From assembly GCA_965249175.1 (NCBI GenBank), contig OZ252227.1, forward strand, positions 124,001 through 188,000: 64,000 nt of DNA. The letters run 5' to 3'. The notes beneath the pieces were generated by a model, which ran no database searches, was not told where the DNA came from, and saw nothing but the letters and a program-made list of their open reading frames with translations. A program made the position numbers and the translations under genes. Numbering within the stretch: position 1 is the first letter of the stretch; each line of letters starts with the position of its first letter. This document shows positions 15,741 to 24,961 of this stretch, piece after piece. This DNA is from CAZYFH01 sp965249175 (GTDB taxonomy: Bacteria > Acidobacteriota > Vicinamibacteria > Vicinamibacterales > UBA8438).

Positions 15741-17996
15741 TCAGTGGGACGTGGTCGCGGGCGCCGGACCGGCCGGTTGGAGATGCTCGAGCGCGAAGTC
15801 GAGCATCGTCGTGCGCCGATGCTTTTCGAGATCCGGTCCACCCAGTCGGTGCCGGGACTTGGGATAGATCATCATGTCGAACGGACGGTCGGCACGCTGG
15901 AGCTCGTACGCGAACTGCAACGTGTTTTGCATGTGCACGTTCTCGTCCATCGAGCCATGGACGAGCAGCAGCGCGCCGTGCAGGTCGGCCGCCGAAAATC
16001 GCGGCGAGCTCTTGCGGTACCCGTCGGGGTTGTTCTGTGGCATCCGCATGTAGCGCTCGGTGTAGATCGAGTCGTAGTCACGCCAATCGGTGACCGAGCC
16101 TCCCGCAATGCCCATGACGTAGCGCTGGCTGTGCGTTAGGGCATAGCTCACCATGTAGCCCCCGTAGCTCCAGCCCTCGATTCCTATCCGCGTCGCATCG
16201 ACGTACGGCTGTGCCGTAAGCCACGCCACCCCGTCCTCGAGGTCGCGCATCTCGAGCGCGCCAAAGTTCTGATAGACGGGCCAGGTCGAGACGGCTCCCT
16301 TGCCGCTTGCCGTACTGGTGTCCAGCACCCACACGATGATGCCGTGCTCGGCGAGGAGCTGCCAGTAGAGCGTCTCCTGTCCCCAGCGGTCCAGGACGCG
16401 CTGGACGTGCGGGCCGCCATAGACGTGCTGGTAGACGGGATACTGCCGGGCGGGGTCGAAACCGGGCGGCTTGATGATCAGTGCCTCCATCACGAAGCCG
16501 TCGCGGTTCGCCACCTGGATGAACTCGGGCTCCGCGAGCCGATAGCGGTCGAGAAGCTGCACCCGGTTCTCCGAGACGACCCTCAGGACGGCGCCGTCGG
16601 CGGCGTGCAGCCGCACCTGTGGCGGGGTCGAGATGTCGCTCCAGGTGTCGAGGTAGCGCGTGAGGGCCGGATTGAAGATGACGCTGTGCGTGCCCGCTGT
16701 TTCGGACAGACGTGTGAGGGCCGAACCGTCCAGGCGCACGCTGTAGACGTCGCTGCCGATGGCGCTTCGCTCGGTACCTGAGACATACGCGACCCCGGCG
16801 GTTTCGTCCACGCCGTGCAGCGTCCGCACCTCCCAGGGGCCGGAGGTCACGGCTCGGATCACGTCGCCCTTGGCGTCGACGTGATACACGTGCTTCCACC
16901 CGGAGCGCTCACTCAGCCAGAGGAAGCTCCCGTCTTCCAGCCATACCGGCGGCCCGGTGACGTTGACCCATGCGTCCGTGGTCTCGCGCAGGAGCCGCTC
17001 GACGTGCCCGTCGGCCGCCGTGGCGAGATTGAGGTCGAGCCAGGTCTGCTCCCGGTTCTGGACTTGGAAGACGACATGTCCACTGTCCGCCGTCCACCCG
17101 ACGTCGACGATGAGCGGATCCGACACGGTATACCGGTCGAGGTCGGTCCAGGTCGTTGCGCCGCCCGCCGACCGGACGATGCCGAGCCGCACCGTCGGAT
17201 TGGGGTCTCCCGCCTTCGGATACGCCCACTCCTCGACGTCGGGGTGATAGGGAATGTGGTCGACGACCGCGTAGGTCGGGACGGCCGAATCGTCGAGACG
17301 CAGATACGCAAGTCGGGAGGAATCAGGGCTCCACCAGTAGCCCCGGAACTGACCGCGTCCGTAGATCTCCTCTTGATACACCCAGTCGAGGTGGCCGTTG
17401 CGAATCGCGGCCGAACCATCAGTCGTCAAGGCATACTCGCGCCGTCGCGCGACGTCGACGACCATGAGATCGTGGTCGCGCACGAAGGCAACCAGGCGCC
17501 CGTCGGGACTAAACGACGGCTCCAATTCCGGCTCCGGTGTGCGGGTCAGGCGGAATGCCCGAGTTTCCCCGAACTCGTAGTAGAAGAGGTCGTTCGCAAG
17601 CTCCAAGACCAGCGCGGACCGCCCGGCGTTCAACAGGTGCCCAGGCTGCCGCGCCACACGTCGCGCGTCGTCGCGTGTGACCCCAGGGACCGCCGTCAGC
17701 GCCGATTCGAGCTCCCGCACGTCATAGAGCGGCTCGCTCTCGCCGGTGTCCGCGTCCACCCGCATCAGACGTGCCCCGGTCGCGTCCGGCCGGGTGCGTC
17801 GGTGCATGTAGTGCCGATCGTCGACCCACGCCAGCCCGGTCGGCGTGTCTCCGTTGAAGTCGAGTCGGCGGTCGGGGTCGTAGAGATCGTCGATGGTGAT
17901 CGCGCCGGTTTGAGCCAACGCCGCGCCGGCGTGCCCGACCACGGCCGACGCCACGAAACAGGCGAACCACTTGCGGGGATGCACGTGCGCGCTCAT
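15741..17996 (-). CDS. Dipeptidyl peptidase IV family protein (S9B)
   Basis: A 751-aa exported serine peptidase that removes Xaa-Pro dipeptides. ATG 17996 is chosen because a signal peptide follows (FACFVASAVVGHAGAALAQ). Residues ~50-480 form the beta-propeller with the DPP IV Glu pair in VYQEEIYGRG. The alpha/beta-hydrolase domain has GWSYGGYM (Ser ~610), HGSMDENVH (Asp ~678) and KSRHRLGG (His ~713), so the triad is complete. It heads the minus-strand operon and diverges from the DPP III gene over a ~120-bp promoter region. Confidence 0.93.
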   Translation of the reverse strand: MSAHVHPRKWFACFVASAVVGHAGAALAQTGAITIDDLYDPDRRLDFNGDTPTGLAWVDDRHYMHRRTRPDATGARLMRVDADTGESEPLYDVRELESALTAVPGVTRDDARRVARQPGHLLNAGRSALVLELANDLFYYEFGETRAFRLTRTPEPELEPSFSPDGRLVAFVRDHDLMVVDVARRREYALTTDGSAAIRNGHLDWVYQEEIYGRGQFRGYWWSPDSSRLAYLRLDDSAVPTYAVVDHIPYHPDVEEWAYPKAGDPNPTVRLGIVRSAGGATTWTDLDRYTVSDPLIVDVGWTADSGHVVFQVQNREQTWLDLNLATAADGHVERLLRETTDAWVNVTGPPVWLEDGSFLWLSERSGWKHVYHVDAKGDVIRAVTSGPWEVRTLHGVDETAGVAYVSGTERSAIGSDVYSVRLDGSALTRLSETAGTHSVIFNPALTRYLDTWSDISTPPQVRLHAADGAVLRVVSENRVQLLDRYRLAEPEFIQVANRDGFVMEALIIKPPGFDPARQYPVYQHVYGGPHVQRVLDRWGQETLYWQLLAEHGIIVWVLDTSTASGKGAVSTWPVYQNFGALEMRDLEDGVAWLTAQPYVDATRIGIEGWSYGGYMVSYALTHSQRYVMGIAGGSVTDWRDYDSIYTERYMRMPQNNPDGYRKSSPRFSAADLHGALLLVHGSMDENVHMQNTLQFAYELQRADRPFDMMIYPKSRHRLGGPDLEKHRRTTMLDFALEHLQPAGPAPATTSH

Positions 17997-18115
17997 CAGA
18001 GGTCTCCGCGCCGCATACGTGACGGCAGGTTCTATAATCGTCGAGCTTATCATCTGGTTGCCTAGCCCGCAGCAGCGTTGCGGGCAGGCGGGCCAGGGCG
18101 CGGAAGGAGCCAATC

Positions 18116-20146
18116 ATGCGCGCGCGAGGAGCTTTCATGTGGGTGATGGTCAGCGGAGTGGCGGCCGGGTGCGGTCCGGCCATGGACGAGGACGAGCATG
18201 CGTCGCCCATGGTGGCCGAGACCCAGGGCCGCCAGTATCTGCTCGAGCGGATCGACGACGTCGCGGTCGCTCAGATCTACGCCGACGGCTTCGAAACACT
18301 CGAGCGTCGCGAGAAGGTCCTTGTCTGGCACCTCTACCGGGCGGCGCTGGCCGGCCGCGACATCTACTACGACCAGCGCTACGCGCACGGTCTCGAGATG
18401 CGCGAGGTGCTCGAGGAGATGCTCACGCACGGCGACGGGGTCGACCCACAGACGCTCGAGGCGGTCCATCGCTATACGAAGCTGTTCTGGATCAACACCG
18501 GCCCGTTCAATAACCTGACCGCACGGAAATTCGTCCCGGCGGTGACCCCGGCCGCGTTTCGAGCGGCCGCGCATGCGGCGGCGACGGCCGGCGCGCGGTT
18601 TCCGACGCGGGACGGCGAAGACCTCGACGCGATGCTGGCCAGGCTCGAACCGATCTTCTTCGATGAGACGGTCGACCCGGTGGTCACGAACAAGACGCCG
18701 GGTGAGGGCAACGACATCCTGCTCTCGAGCGCCAACAACCTGTACGAAGGCGTCTCGATGGCCGATCTCGACGGGTTCACCGAGCGGTATGCGTTGAACT
18801 CGAGGCTTGTCAAGCGTGACGGGCAGCTGGTCGAAGAGGTCTATCGTCTCGACGACGACGGGCGCTACAGTCGGGAGATTTCCGCGATCGTGCGCCACCT
18901 CGAGGCGGCCATCCCGCATGCGCGTGAGCCGATGGCCCGCGCGATCGAGGCACTGATCGCGTGGTATCGCACCGGCGAGGCCGCCGACCAACGCGCGTAC
19001 GACATCGCGTGGGTCGAGGACGACGAATCGCCAGTCGATACCATCAACGGGTTTACCGAGGTGTATCTGGACGCCCGCGGTGTGAAGGGCGCGTGGGAGG
19101 CGCTCGTCTTCTATGTCAACCGGGAGAAAACCGAGGCGATCCGGACGCTCGCCGAGCACGCGCAGTGGTTCGAGGACCACATGCCGTGGGACCCGAAGTA
19201 TCGAAAGGCGGGTGTGCGGGGTATCACGGCGAACGCCATCGACGTCGTTGTCGAAACGGGCGATTCCGGGCCCGTGACGCCGATCGGCATCAACCTGCCG
19301 AACGACCAAAGCGTGCGGGAGGAGCACGGCAGCAAGTCGATCTCGCTCTCTAACGTCAACGAAGCCTACGACCGGTCGCGCTCACCCGAGTACCGGCAGG
19401 AATTTGCCTGGGACGACGCCGAAGCCGACCGCGCCGAGCGCTGGGGCAGCTTCGCCGGTGAGCTCAACACGAACATGCACGAAGTGATCGGGCATGCGTC
19501 GGGGCAGCTGTCGGACCGTCTCGACGGCAACCCTCAAGCGTTTCTCAAGGAGCATTACTCGGCGCTCGAGGAAGGCCGTGCCGATCTGGTCGCGCTCTAC
19601 TTCATCGCCGACCCAAAGCTGGTCGAGATCGGAATCGTCGACGCGGCCGACCACGACGACATCGTCCGTGCCGAATACGAGTCGTACACGCGCAACGCCA
19701 TGTTGCAGCTACGTCGCGTCCGGGAGGGATCGCAGCTCGAAGAAGACCACATGCGGAACCGCCAGATGATCGTCCACTGGCTCATGGCCAACACGGCGGC
19801 GATCGAGACGCGGGAGCGGGATGGCAAGACCTTCTACGTCATGACCGACCCCGAGCTATTCCGGGAGGGCGTCGGACGCCTGCTCGCCGAGGTGCAGCGC
19901 ATCAAGTCCGAGGGCGACTACGCTGCGGCCGGCGCGCTCCTCGATCAGCACGGCATTCACTTCGATCCCGATCTCCGCGATCAGGTGGTCGAGCGGGTGT
20001 CTGGAGTCGGCCTCGCGTCGTACACCGGCTTCGTGATGCCGAAGCTGGAGGCCGTCACCGACGATGACGGCGAGATTGTGGACGTCACGATCTCCTACCC
20101 GCAGGACCTCACACAACAGATGCTCGAATACTCCGGCAGGCGCTGA
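18116..20146 (+). CDS. Dipeptidyl peptidase III-like lipoprotein (M49)
   Basis: A 676-aa zinc metallopeptidase of family M49. NMHEVIGHASG (HExxGH, residues ~454-460) and EEGRADLVALY (~484) are the two zinc motifs. The N-terminus has a short hydrophobic stretch and the lipobox VAAGC, so it is probably a lipoprotein anchored in a cell-envelope membrane. It is divergent to the DPP IV gene, and both may serve peptide scavenging. The frame is intact; IS debris starts right after the stop. Confidence 0.9.
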   Translation: MRARGAFMWVMVSGVAAGCGPAMDEDEHASPMVAETQGRQYLLERIDDVAVAQIYADGFETLERREKVLVWHLYRAALAGRDIYYDQRYAHGLEMREVLEEMLTHGDGVDPQTLEAVHRYTKLFWINTGPFNNLTARKFVPAVTPAAFRAAAHAAATAGARFPTRDGEDLDAMLARLEPIFFDETVDPVVTNKTPGEGNDILLSSANNLYEGVSMADLDGFTERYALNSRLVKRDGQLVEEVYRLDDDGRYSREISAIVRHLEAAIPHAREPMARAIEALIAWYRTGEAADQRAYDIAWVEDDESPVDTINGFTEVYLDARGVKGAWEALVFYVNREKTEAIRTLAEHAQWFEDHMPWDPKYRKAGVRGITANAIDVVVETGDSGPVTPIGINLPNDQSVREEHGSKSISLSNVNEAYDRSRSPEYRQEFAWDDAEADRAERWGSFAGELNTNMHEVIGHASGQLSDRLDGNPQAFLKEHYSALEEGRADLVALYFIADPKLVEIGIVDAADHDDIVRAEYESYTRNAMLQLRRVREGSQLEEDHMRNRQMIVHWLMANTAAIETRERDGKTFYVMTDPELFREGVGRLLAEVQRIKSEGDYAAAGALLDQHGIHFDPDLRDQVVERVSGVGLASYTGFVMPKLEAVTDDDGEIVDVTISYPQDLTQQMLEYSGRR

Positions 20147-20149
20147 CTC

Positions 20150-21240
20150 TTGGAGCGCGGCCGTGGGGGCCGGTGCCCTGTCCGGCGCACGCGTCTGCTG
20201 CGCGGGGAGGCGCTCGAGTCCGTGTCGCGGGAGTGGGGGATCACGGCGGCGCGGGCGTCGCAGTGGCGCGATCACTGTGTGGCCGCCGGCCAGGCGGGCT
20301 TGAAGAGCCGCGGGCCGGCGGCCCGTTGGCCCGGCGGAGGGCGACGCGATGACGGGCGCCCATTCGATCTCCACGCGTCGGGCGTCCGGCGTGCAGCGCA
20401 TCTGTCGCGTGTGGGCGCGGGCACGGTCCAGTGGGTACGCGCGGCGTCACGCGACGCGGGCATCCGCGGTGCGGCGCCGCCGCGGGCCGGTCGGTGCCGC
20501 GCCGGACGACGGCCTGGGCGGCCACATCCGTCGGGTGCTCGACGCCTCACCGTTTCATGGCGAGGGCGACCGCAAGGCCTGGGCGAAGCTGCGGGTCGAG
20601 GGGATTCGGACCTCGACGGAGCGGGTGCGCCGGGTGCTGCGCGCGCACGCCCTGCAGGCCCCGCCCCGCGCGGGCCACGCGCACGGCCCGGCGGCGCACG
20701 ACGGCACCATCACCACCGAGGCCTCGGACGTGATGGGGGGGCCGGACATGACGTCGACGGTGACCGTGGGCGAAGGGGCGGCCTTCATCGTCGTAGCCGT
20801 CGATCACTGTACGACCGAGTGCATCGGCCTCCATGCGGCCAAGCGTGGGAGCCGCTGCGAGGCTCTGGAGCCGATCCGCCAGGGTGTCCGCGCACGCTGC
20901 GGGGGTATTGGCGCCGCCGTCGCCCGCGGGCTGCGTCGGCGGCACGACCACGGGTCGAACGACCTGGCCGACGATTTCCAACCGGAAGTCGCCTTCTGCG
21001 GCATCGAGAGCTCCCCGAGCTTCGTGCGGGAGCCGGCAGGCACCGGCGTGGCGGAGCGCATTCGTACGCTGAAGGCGAACCTCTTGTGGGTCCGGAGCTT
21101 CGAGACGATCGAGGAGCTTCGGTCTGGCCCTACTCGCGTTCACGCGGACATATAACGAACAGTGGATGCTGGAGACATACCACTACCGAAGCCCGGCCCA
21201 GGTACGACGCGACCTCATCGGGCTGGACGCGGCAGCGTAG
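20150..21240 (+). pseudogene. IS3-type transposase remnant
   Basis: Decayed OrfA/OrfB of an IS3-family element. ESVSREWGITAARASQWRDH is the OrfA helix-turn-helix. OrfB pieces in other frames include SPFHGEGDRKAWAKLRVEGI, an integrase core with FIVVAVDHCTTECIGLH and HDHGSNDLADDF, and GTGVAERIRTLKANLLWV. The end YHYRSPAQVRRDLIGLD is readable at 21170-21230. At least three frame changes prevent a full product. It sits 4 bp after the DPP III stop. Confidence 0.75.
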
Positions 21241-21334
21241 ATGCGAAGACCGTCAAACCACTGTCCAAGAATCCTGGGGCGATACACTCTTGCTTATACG
21301 GTGGTTTCAACAGGCCCTCAGATGTAGCGTCCGG

Positions 21335-22228
21335 CCTTTCCCGCGAACCTGCGAGCATTTCAACGCCAGTTCGCGATCGAAGCGGCCTGCCAAGAGTATC
21401 TGGCGGCAAGTCGGTGGCCCGACGGCTTCTGCCGCGATGTGGTCACCGGCGCGCCTAGTCGATGCCGAAGCATCGGCGGTGGTGCTGTGTCGACTGCCGG
21501 TATCAGGTCTCCCTGATGGCCGGGACGGTGCTGCACAACACGAAGCTCCCGCTGACGGTGTGGTTCTGGGCGGCGTATCTGATGACCACCGACAAGCGGG
21601 GGATCTCGGCGCTCCTGCTGCAGCGGCACCTGGGGCTTCGCCGCTACGAAACGGCGTGGATGCTGCTCCACAAGCTGCGGCGAGCGATGGTGAATGTGGC
21701 GCGCGATCCGTTGCGTGGGGATGTGGAAATCGACGACACGTGGATCTGTGGGCCCCAGCCCGGTCTGCGAGGGAGTCGCCAACTCAAGGGGCGCAAGCCG
21801 CCATTGTGCTGGTCGCCGTCGAAAAACGGGGCCGTGTTTCGGGCCGGATTCGCATGGCGGTTGTGCCCAACTTCAAGCAGATCACAGTGCTCGATTTCGT
21901 CACGCAACATGTCCTGCCGGGGTCGACGGTCTACAGCGATGGCCTGAAAGGCTTCGAGAGGCCGCAGCGCGCCGGCGTGACTCACGTGCGCCGGACCCAG
22001 CCGCTCAAGACCGACCTGCGGAAAGGCGTCCCGTCCGTGGTGCCGCTGGCGGACCGCGCGATTGGCAATCTGCAGCAGTGGCTGATCGGCACCTACCACG
22101 GTCGCCAAGGCACAGCTTCAGGTCTACCTCGATGAGTTCGTGTTTCGCCCCAATCGTCGGTGGACACCGCAGGCCGCCTTTCAGACGTTGCTGGGTCTCG
22201 GGGCCGCGCACGCCCCGACGCCCTCTAG
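21335..22228 (+). pseudogene. IS1595-family transposase, interrupted
   Basis: Readable parts in shifting frames: QFAIEAACQEYLAASRWPDG, a zinc-ribbon half (WCCVDCRYQVSLMAGTVLH), TDKRGISALLLQRHLGLRRY, and the catalytic DVEIDDTWICG with HVLPGSTVYSDGLKGF. Near the C-terminus DEFVFRPNRRWTPQAAFQTLL is family-typical. At least three frameshifts plus the IS630 insertion at 22228 inactivate it; its last ~17 codons are displaced to about 24870-24915. Confidence 0.75.
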
Positions 22229-23425
22229 AGTCCCCTGTGTCTGAAAAAGCTTCAAATAGTTTGTCGGCTGTGATGTATTGGGCGGCATGCCAAGAACAGG
22301 TCGGCCCAAAGCGAGATTGGAAGTCACCGCCGCGGAGCGAGTAGAACTTGAGCGGCTCGCCAGGCGCGCCCGAACGAATCGGCACGTGGCCTTGCGGGCG
22401 AGGATCGTCCTGAGGAGCGCGCGTGGCGAATCGAACGTGGCGGTCGCGGCGAAACTGCGCTGCTCGAACGTGACGGTCGGCACGTGGCGACAGCGGTTTA
22501 GGGTAGGTCGCGTGGACGCGCTGTACGATGAGCCCAAGCCCGGAGCCCCACGGACCCTGTCCGATGCGGATGTCGAGTCGATTCTCGTCACGACGCTGGA
22601 AAGTAAGCCGCAGGGACGGACCCACTGGAGCACCCGCAAGATGGCGGAGCACGCGGGCGTCAGCGCCTCCACCGTGGGCCGCATCTGGCGCACCTTCGGG
22701 TTGCAGCCGCATGTCGTGGAATCCTTCAAGATCTCCGACGACCCGCTGTTTATCGAGAAGGTGCGGGACATTGTCGGCCTCTACTTGCACCCACCCGACC
22801 ACGCCGTCGTCTTGTCATTCGACGAAAAGCCTCAGATTCAAGCCCTCGAGCGAGCGCAGCCGATTCTGCCGATGGACCTGGGTCGCCCCGAACGCCAGAC
22901 GCACAACTACATCCGCCATGGCACGGTGGACCTCTTCGCGGCGCTCAACGTCGCGACCGGCCAGGTCGTTGCGCACACCAAGAAGCAGCATCGGTCGAGG
23001 GACTTCGTGAGCTTCCTGCGCGAGATCGACGAGCGGGTGGACTCCGCCCTCACCGTCCACGTGATCCTCGACAATCTCTCGGCGCACAAGTCCCCGCTGG
23101 TCAAACGATGGGTGGCCCGCCACCCTCGCTTCCAGTTCCACTTTACGCCGACCTACTCCGCCTGGCTCAACCTCGTCGAGCGGTTCTTTGGCCTCCTCAC
23201 CGAACACGCCCTCAAGCGCGGATCACATACCAGCCCACACGCGCTGCGCCAAGCCATCTATGCCTACGTGGACGCCCACAATGACGAGGGCAAACCGTTC
23301 ACGTGGACCAAGACAGCCGACGAAATTCTCGCGAAGGTGAAACGGTTCGGACAGCGCACCGTTCAAGTCCACGGTGGCCCCAGATGACCAAACGACTCTT
23401 TGAAGAAATCAAAGATTAAGGGGAC
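22228..23425. mobile_element. IS630-family element, copy A
   Basis: Imperfect inverted repeats AGTCCCCT...TCT...CTTCAAA at the left and the matching TTTGAAG...AGA...AGGGGACT at the right bound about 1.2 kb. TA lies on both sides (22226-22227 and 23426-23427), the IS630 target duplication. It is inserted into the 3' end of the IS1595 transposase gene. Confidence 0.75.
22287..23387 (+). CDS. IS630-family transposase, intact
   Basis: A full-length transposase of 366-369 aa (ATG 22287 or 22278). N-terminal helix-turn-helix region (VAVAAKLRCSNVTVGTWRQRF), then the DDE domain with SFDEKPQIQAL, HVILDNLSAHKS and AWLNLVERFFG as the three catalytic acidic positions. The motif spacing D-34-E is right for Tc1/mariner-type enzymes. 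No disabling lesion seen, so this copy may still be active. Confidence 0.9.
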   Translation: MPRTGRPKARLEVTAAERVELERLARRARTNRHVALRARIVLRSARGESNVAVAAKLRCSNVTVGTWRQRFRVGRVDALYDEPKPGAPRTLSDADVESILVTTLESKPQGRTHWSTRKMAEHAGVSASTVGRIWRTFGLQPHVVESFKISDDPLFIEKVRDIVGLYLHPPDHAVVLSFDEKPQIQALERAQPILPMDLGRPERQTHNYIRHGTVDLFAALNVATGQVVAHTKKQHRSRDFVSFLREIDERVDSALTVHVILDNLSAHKSPLVKRWVARHPRFQFHFTPTYSAWLNLVERFFGLLTEHALKRGSHTSPHALRQAIYAYVDAHNDEGKPFTWTKTADEILAKVKRFGQRTVQVHGGPR

Positions 23426-24871
23426 TAGCAGTCCGTGGTAAAAGTCCTTGAATTAGATCGATCGCCAGAATCGATCTCGGTTTCTCTACTCGGCGTATGG
23501 CGATGGGTAAGCAGCGGACACGCAACCGTCAGACGTCCCTGTGGGTCGCGACGTCGGATCTCCCGCGGAGCGCCGGGCATCCCCTCTACGATCGGTTGAA
23601 CCGCGTGCTCGACGACGCGGGCGTCGACGCGTGCGTTGACGCGCAGTGCGCCCCGTTCTATGCCGACGACATCGGTCGCCCGAGTTGGCGCCGGGGCGGT
23701 ATTTCCGGCTGCTGTTGCTGGGCTACTTCGAAGGCCTGGACTCGGCGCGCGCAATCGCCTGGCGCGCCGCCGACTCGCTGAGTATTCGGCAGTTTCTGGA
23801 CCTGGCGCTGCACGAGGCGCCGCCGGACCACTCGACGCTGTCGCGCACGCGGCGGCTGATCGACGTGGAGACGCATCACGCGGTCTTCACCTGGGTGCTG
23901 CACCAGCTGGCGGACGCCGACCCCGTGCACGGGCGCACCGTTGGGATTGATGCGACGACGCTCGACGCCAACGCGGCCATGCGTAGCATCGTGCGCCGGG
24001 ACACCGGCGAGGCGTACGAGGCGTGGTTGACCCGGCTCGCCGCGGCGTCCGGCATCGCCACGCCGACGCGCGCCGAGCTGGCCCGGTGCGACCGGAAACG
24101 GAAGAAGAAAGGGTCCAACGACGACTGGACGCATCCGCACGATCCCGACGCGAAGATCACGAAGATGAAGGACGGGCGCACCCACGTGGCTCACACCGCG
24201 GAGCGGGCGGTGGACCTGGCGACGGGGGCGACGGCGATACGACCACCATGATCGAGACCCTCGTCACCGCCGCCGCACAGGTCGAAGCCGTCGTGCCAGC
24301 CGGGACCGGCATCGGCGAGGTCGTCGGCGAGAAGGGGTATCACAGCAACGCGACGATGGTGGCCTTCGCGGCCCTCGGCGTGCGCAGTGATGTCTCGGAG
24401 CCGGATCGCGGGCGGCGCCACTGGCAGGACAAGGCGGCGGCCCGTGCCGCGGTCTACGCCAATCGCCGGCGGATTCGGGGCGCCCGTGGGCAGCGGTTGC
24501 TGCGGCAGCGGGGCGAGCGGCTCGAACGGCCCAACGCGCATCTCTACGAGACCGGGCGGATGCGCCGGACGCATCTGCGCGGGCATCCCAACATCCTGAA
24601 GCGTGTGCTCGTCCATGTGTGCGGCTTCAATCTCGGGTTGCTCATGCGACAGCTGACGGGCGTCGGCACACCGCGGAGCCTCCAAGGCCGCGCGGCCGCC
24701 GTCCGCGCAGCGCTGACCGGCCTCCTGGTCGAACCCTGGGAGCGTGTACGACCTTTTGGGGCCCCAACGCTCCAGGATCCACTCGTGTCGTGGGACAACG
24801 GCGTCGCGACTCATCAACACGACCACGTGATCCTCGAACTACGAATCAGCCCTTCTGCCACAGGCTGCTAG
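23425..24871. mobile_element. IS1182-like element, decayed copy
   Basis: CTAG at 23425-23428 and 24868-24871 flank inverted ends CAGTCCGTGGTAAAAG and CTTCTGCCACAGGCTG (imperfect). The CTAG is interpreted as the 4-bp target duplication. It inserted at the right boundary of the IS630 copy. It is a diverged relative of the intact element at 24962-26437, only ~90 bp away. Confidence 0.75.
23497..24871 (+). pseudogene. IS1182-like transposase, two lesions
   Basis: Same protein type as the intact 25031-26437 gene. Side-by-side reading shows a one-base deletion near 23685 (GAGTTGGCG where the intact copy has GAGTCTGGCG) and a ~31-bp deletion near 24227 that removes the segment corresponding to IVGVTVQDADD. 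Both shift the frame. The catalytic Asp region GIDATTLDANAA and EVVGEKGYHSN are still readable. Confidence 0.85.
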
Positions 24872-24961
24872 GCGAATCCGAGGCGCTCGGGACATCGCGG
24901 GCCAGAAGGCTTAACCACAACATGCTGGGCCTGTTGAAACAACCGTATAAGCAAGAGGCTC

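Larger units (their letters stand above)
21288..24956. mobile_element. IS1595-type element with two nested insertions
   Basis: Bounded by ~29-bp inverted repeats: TCTTGCTTATACGG-TGGTTTCAACAGGCC at 21288 and its near-exact reverse complement ending at 24956. Inside are an IS1595 transposase gene, cut near its 3' end by an IS630 element, which is itself followed by an IS1182-like element inserted at CTAG. Removing both insertions restores the transposase C-terminus (PTPSRRIRGARDIAGQKA then stop) in frame. So the original element was roughly 1 kb. Confidence 0.7.

Noticed and set aside
16815..18065. 416-aa plus-strand frame opposite the DPP IV gene
   Set aside because: Pure antisense of a conserved protease; composition is Arg/Val/Gly-biased and no domain is visible.
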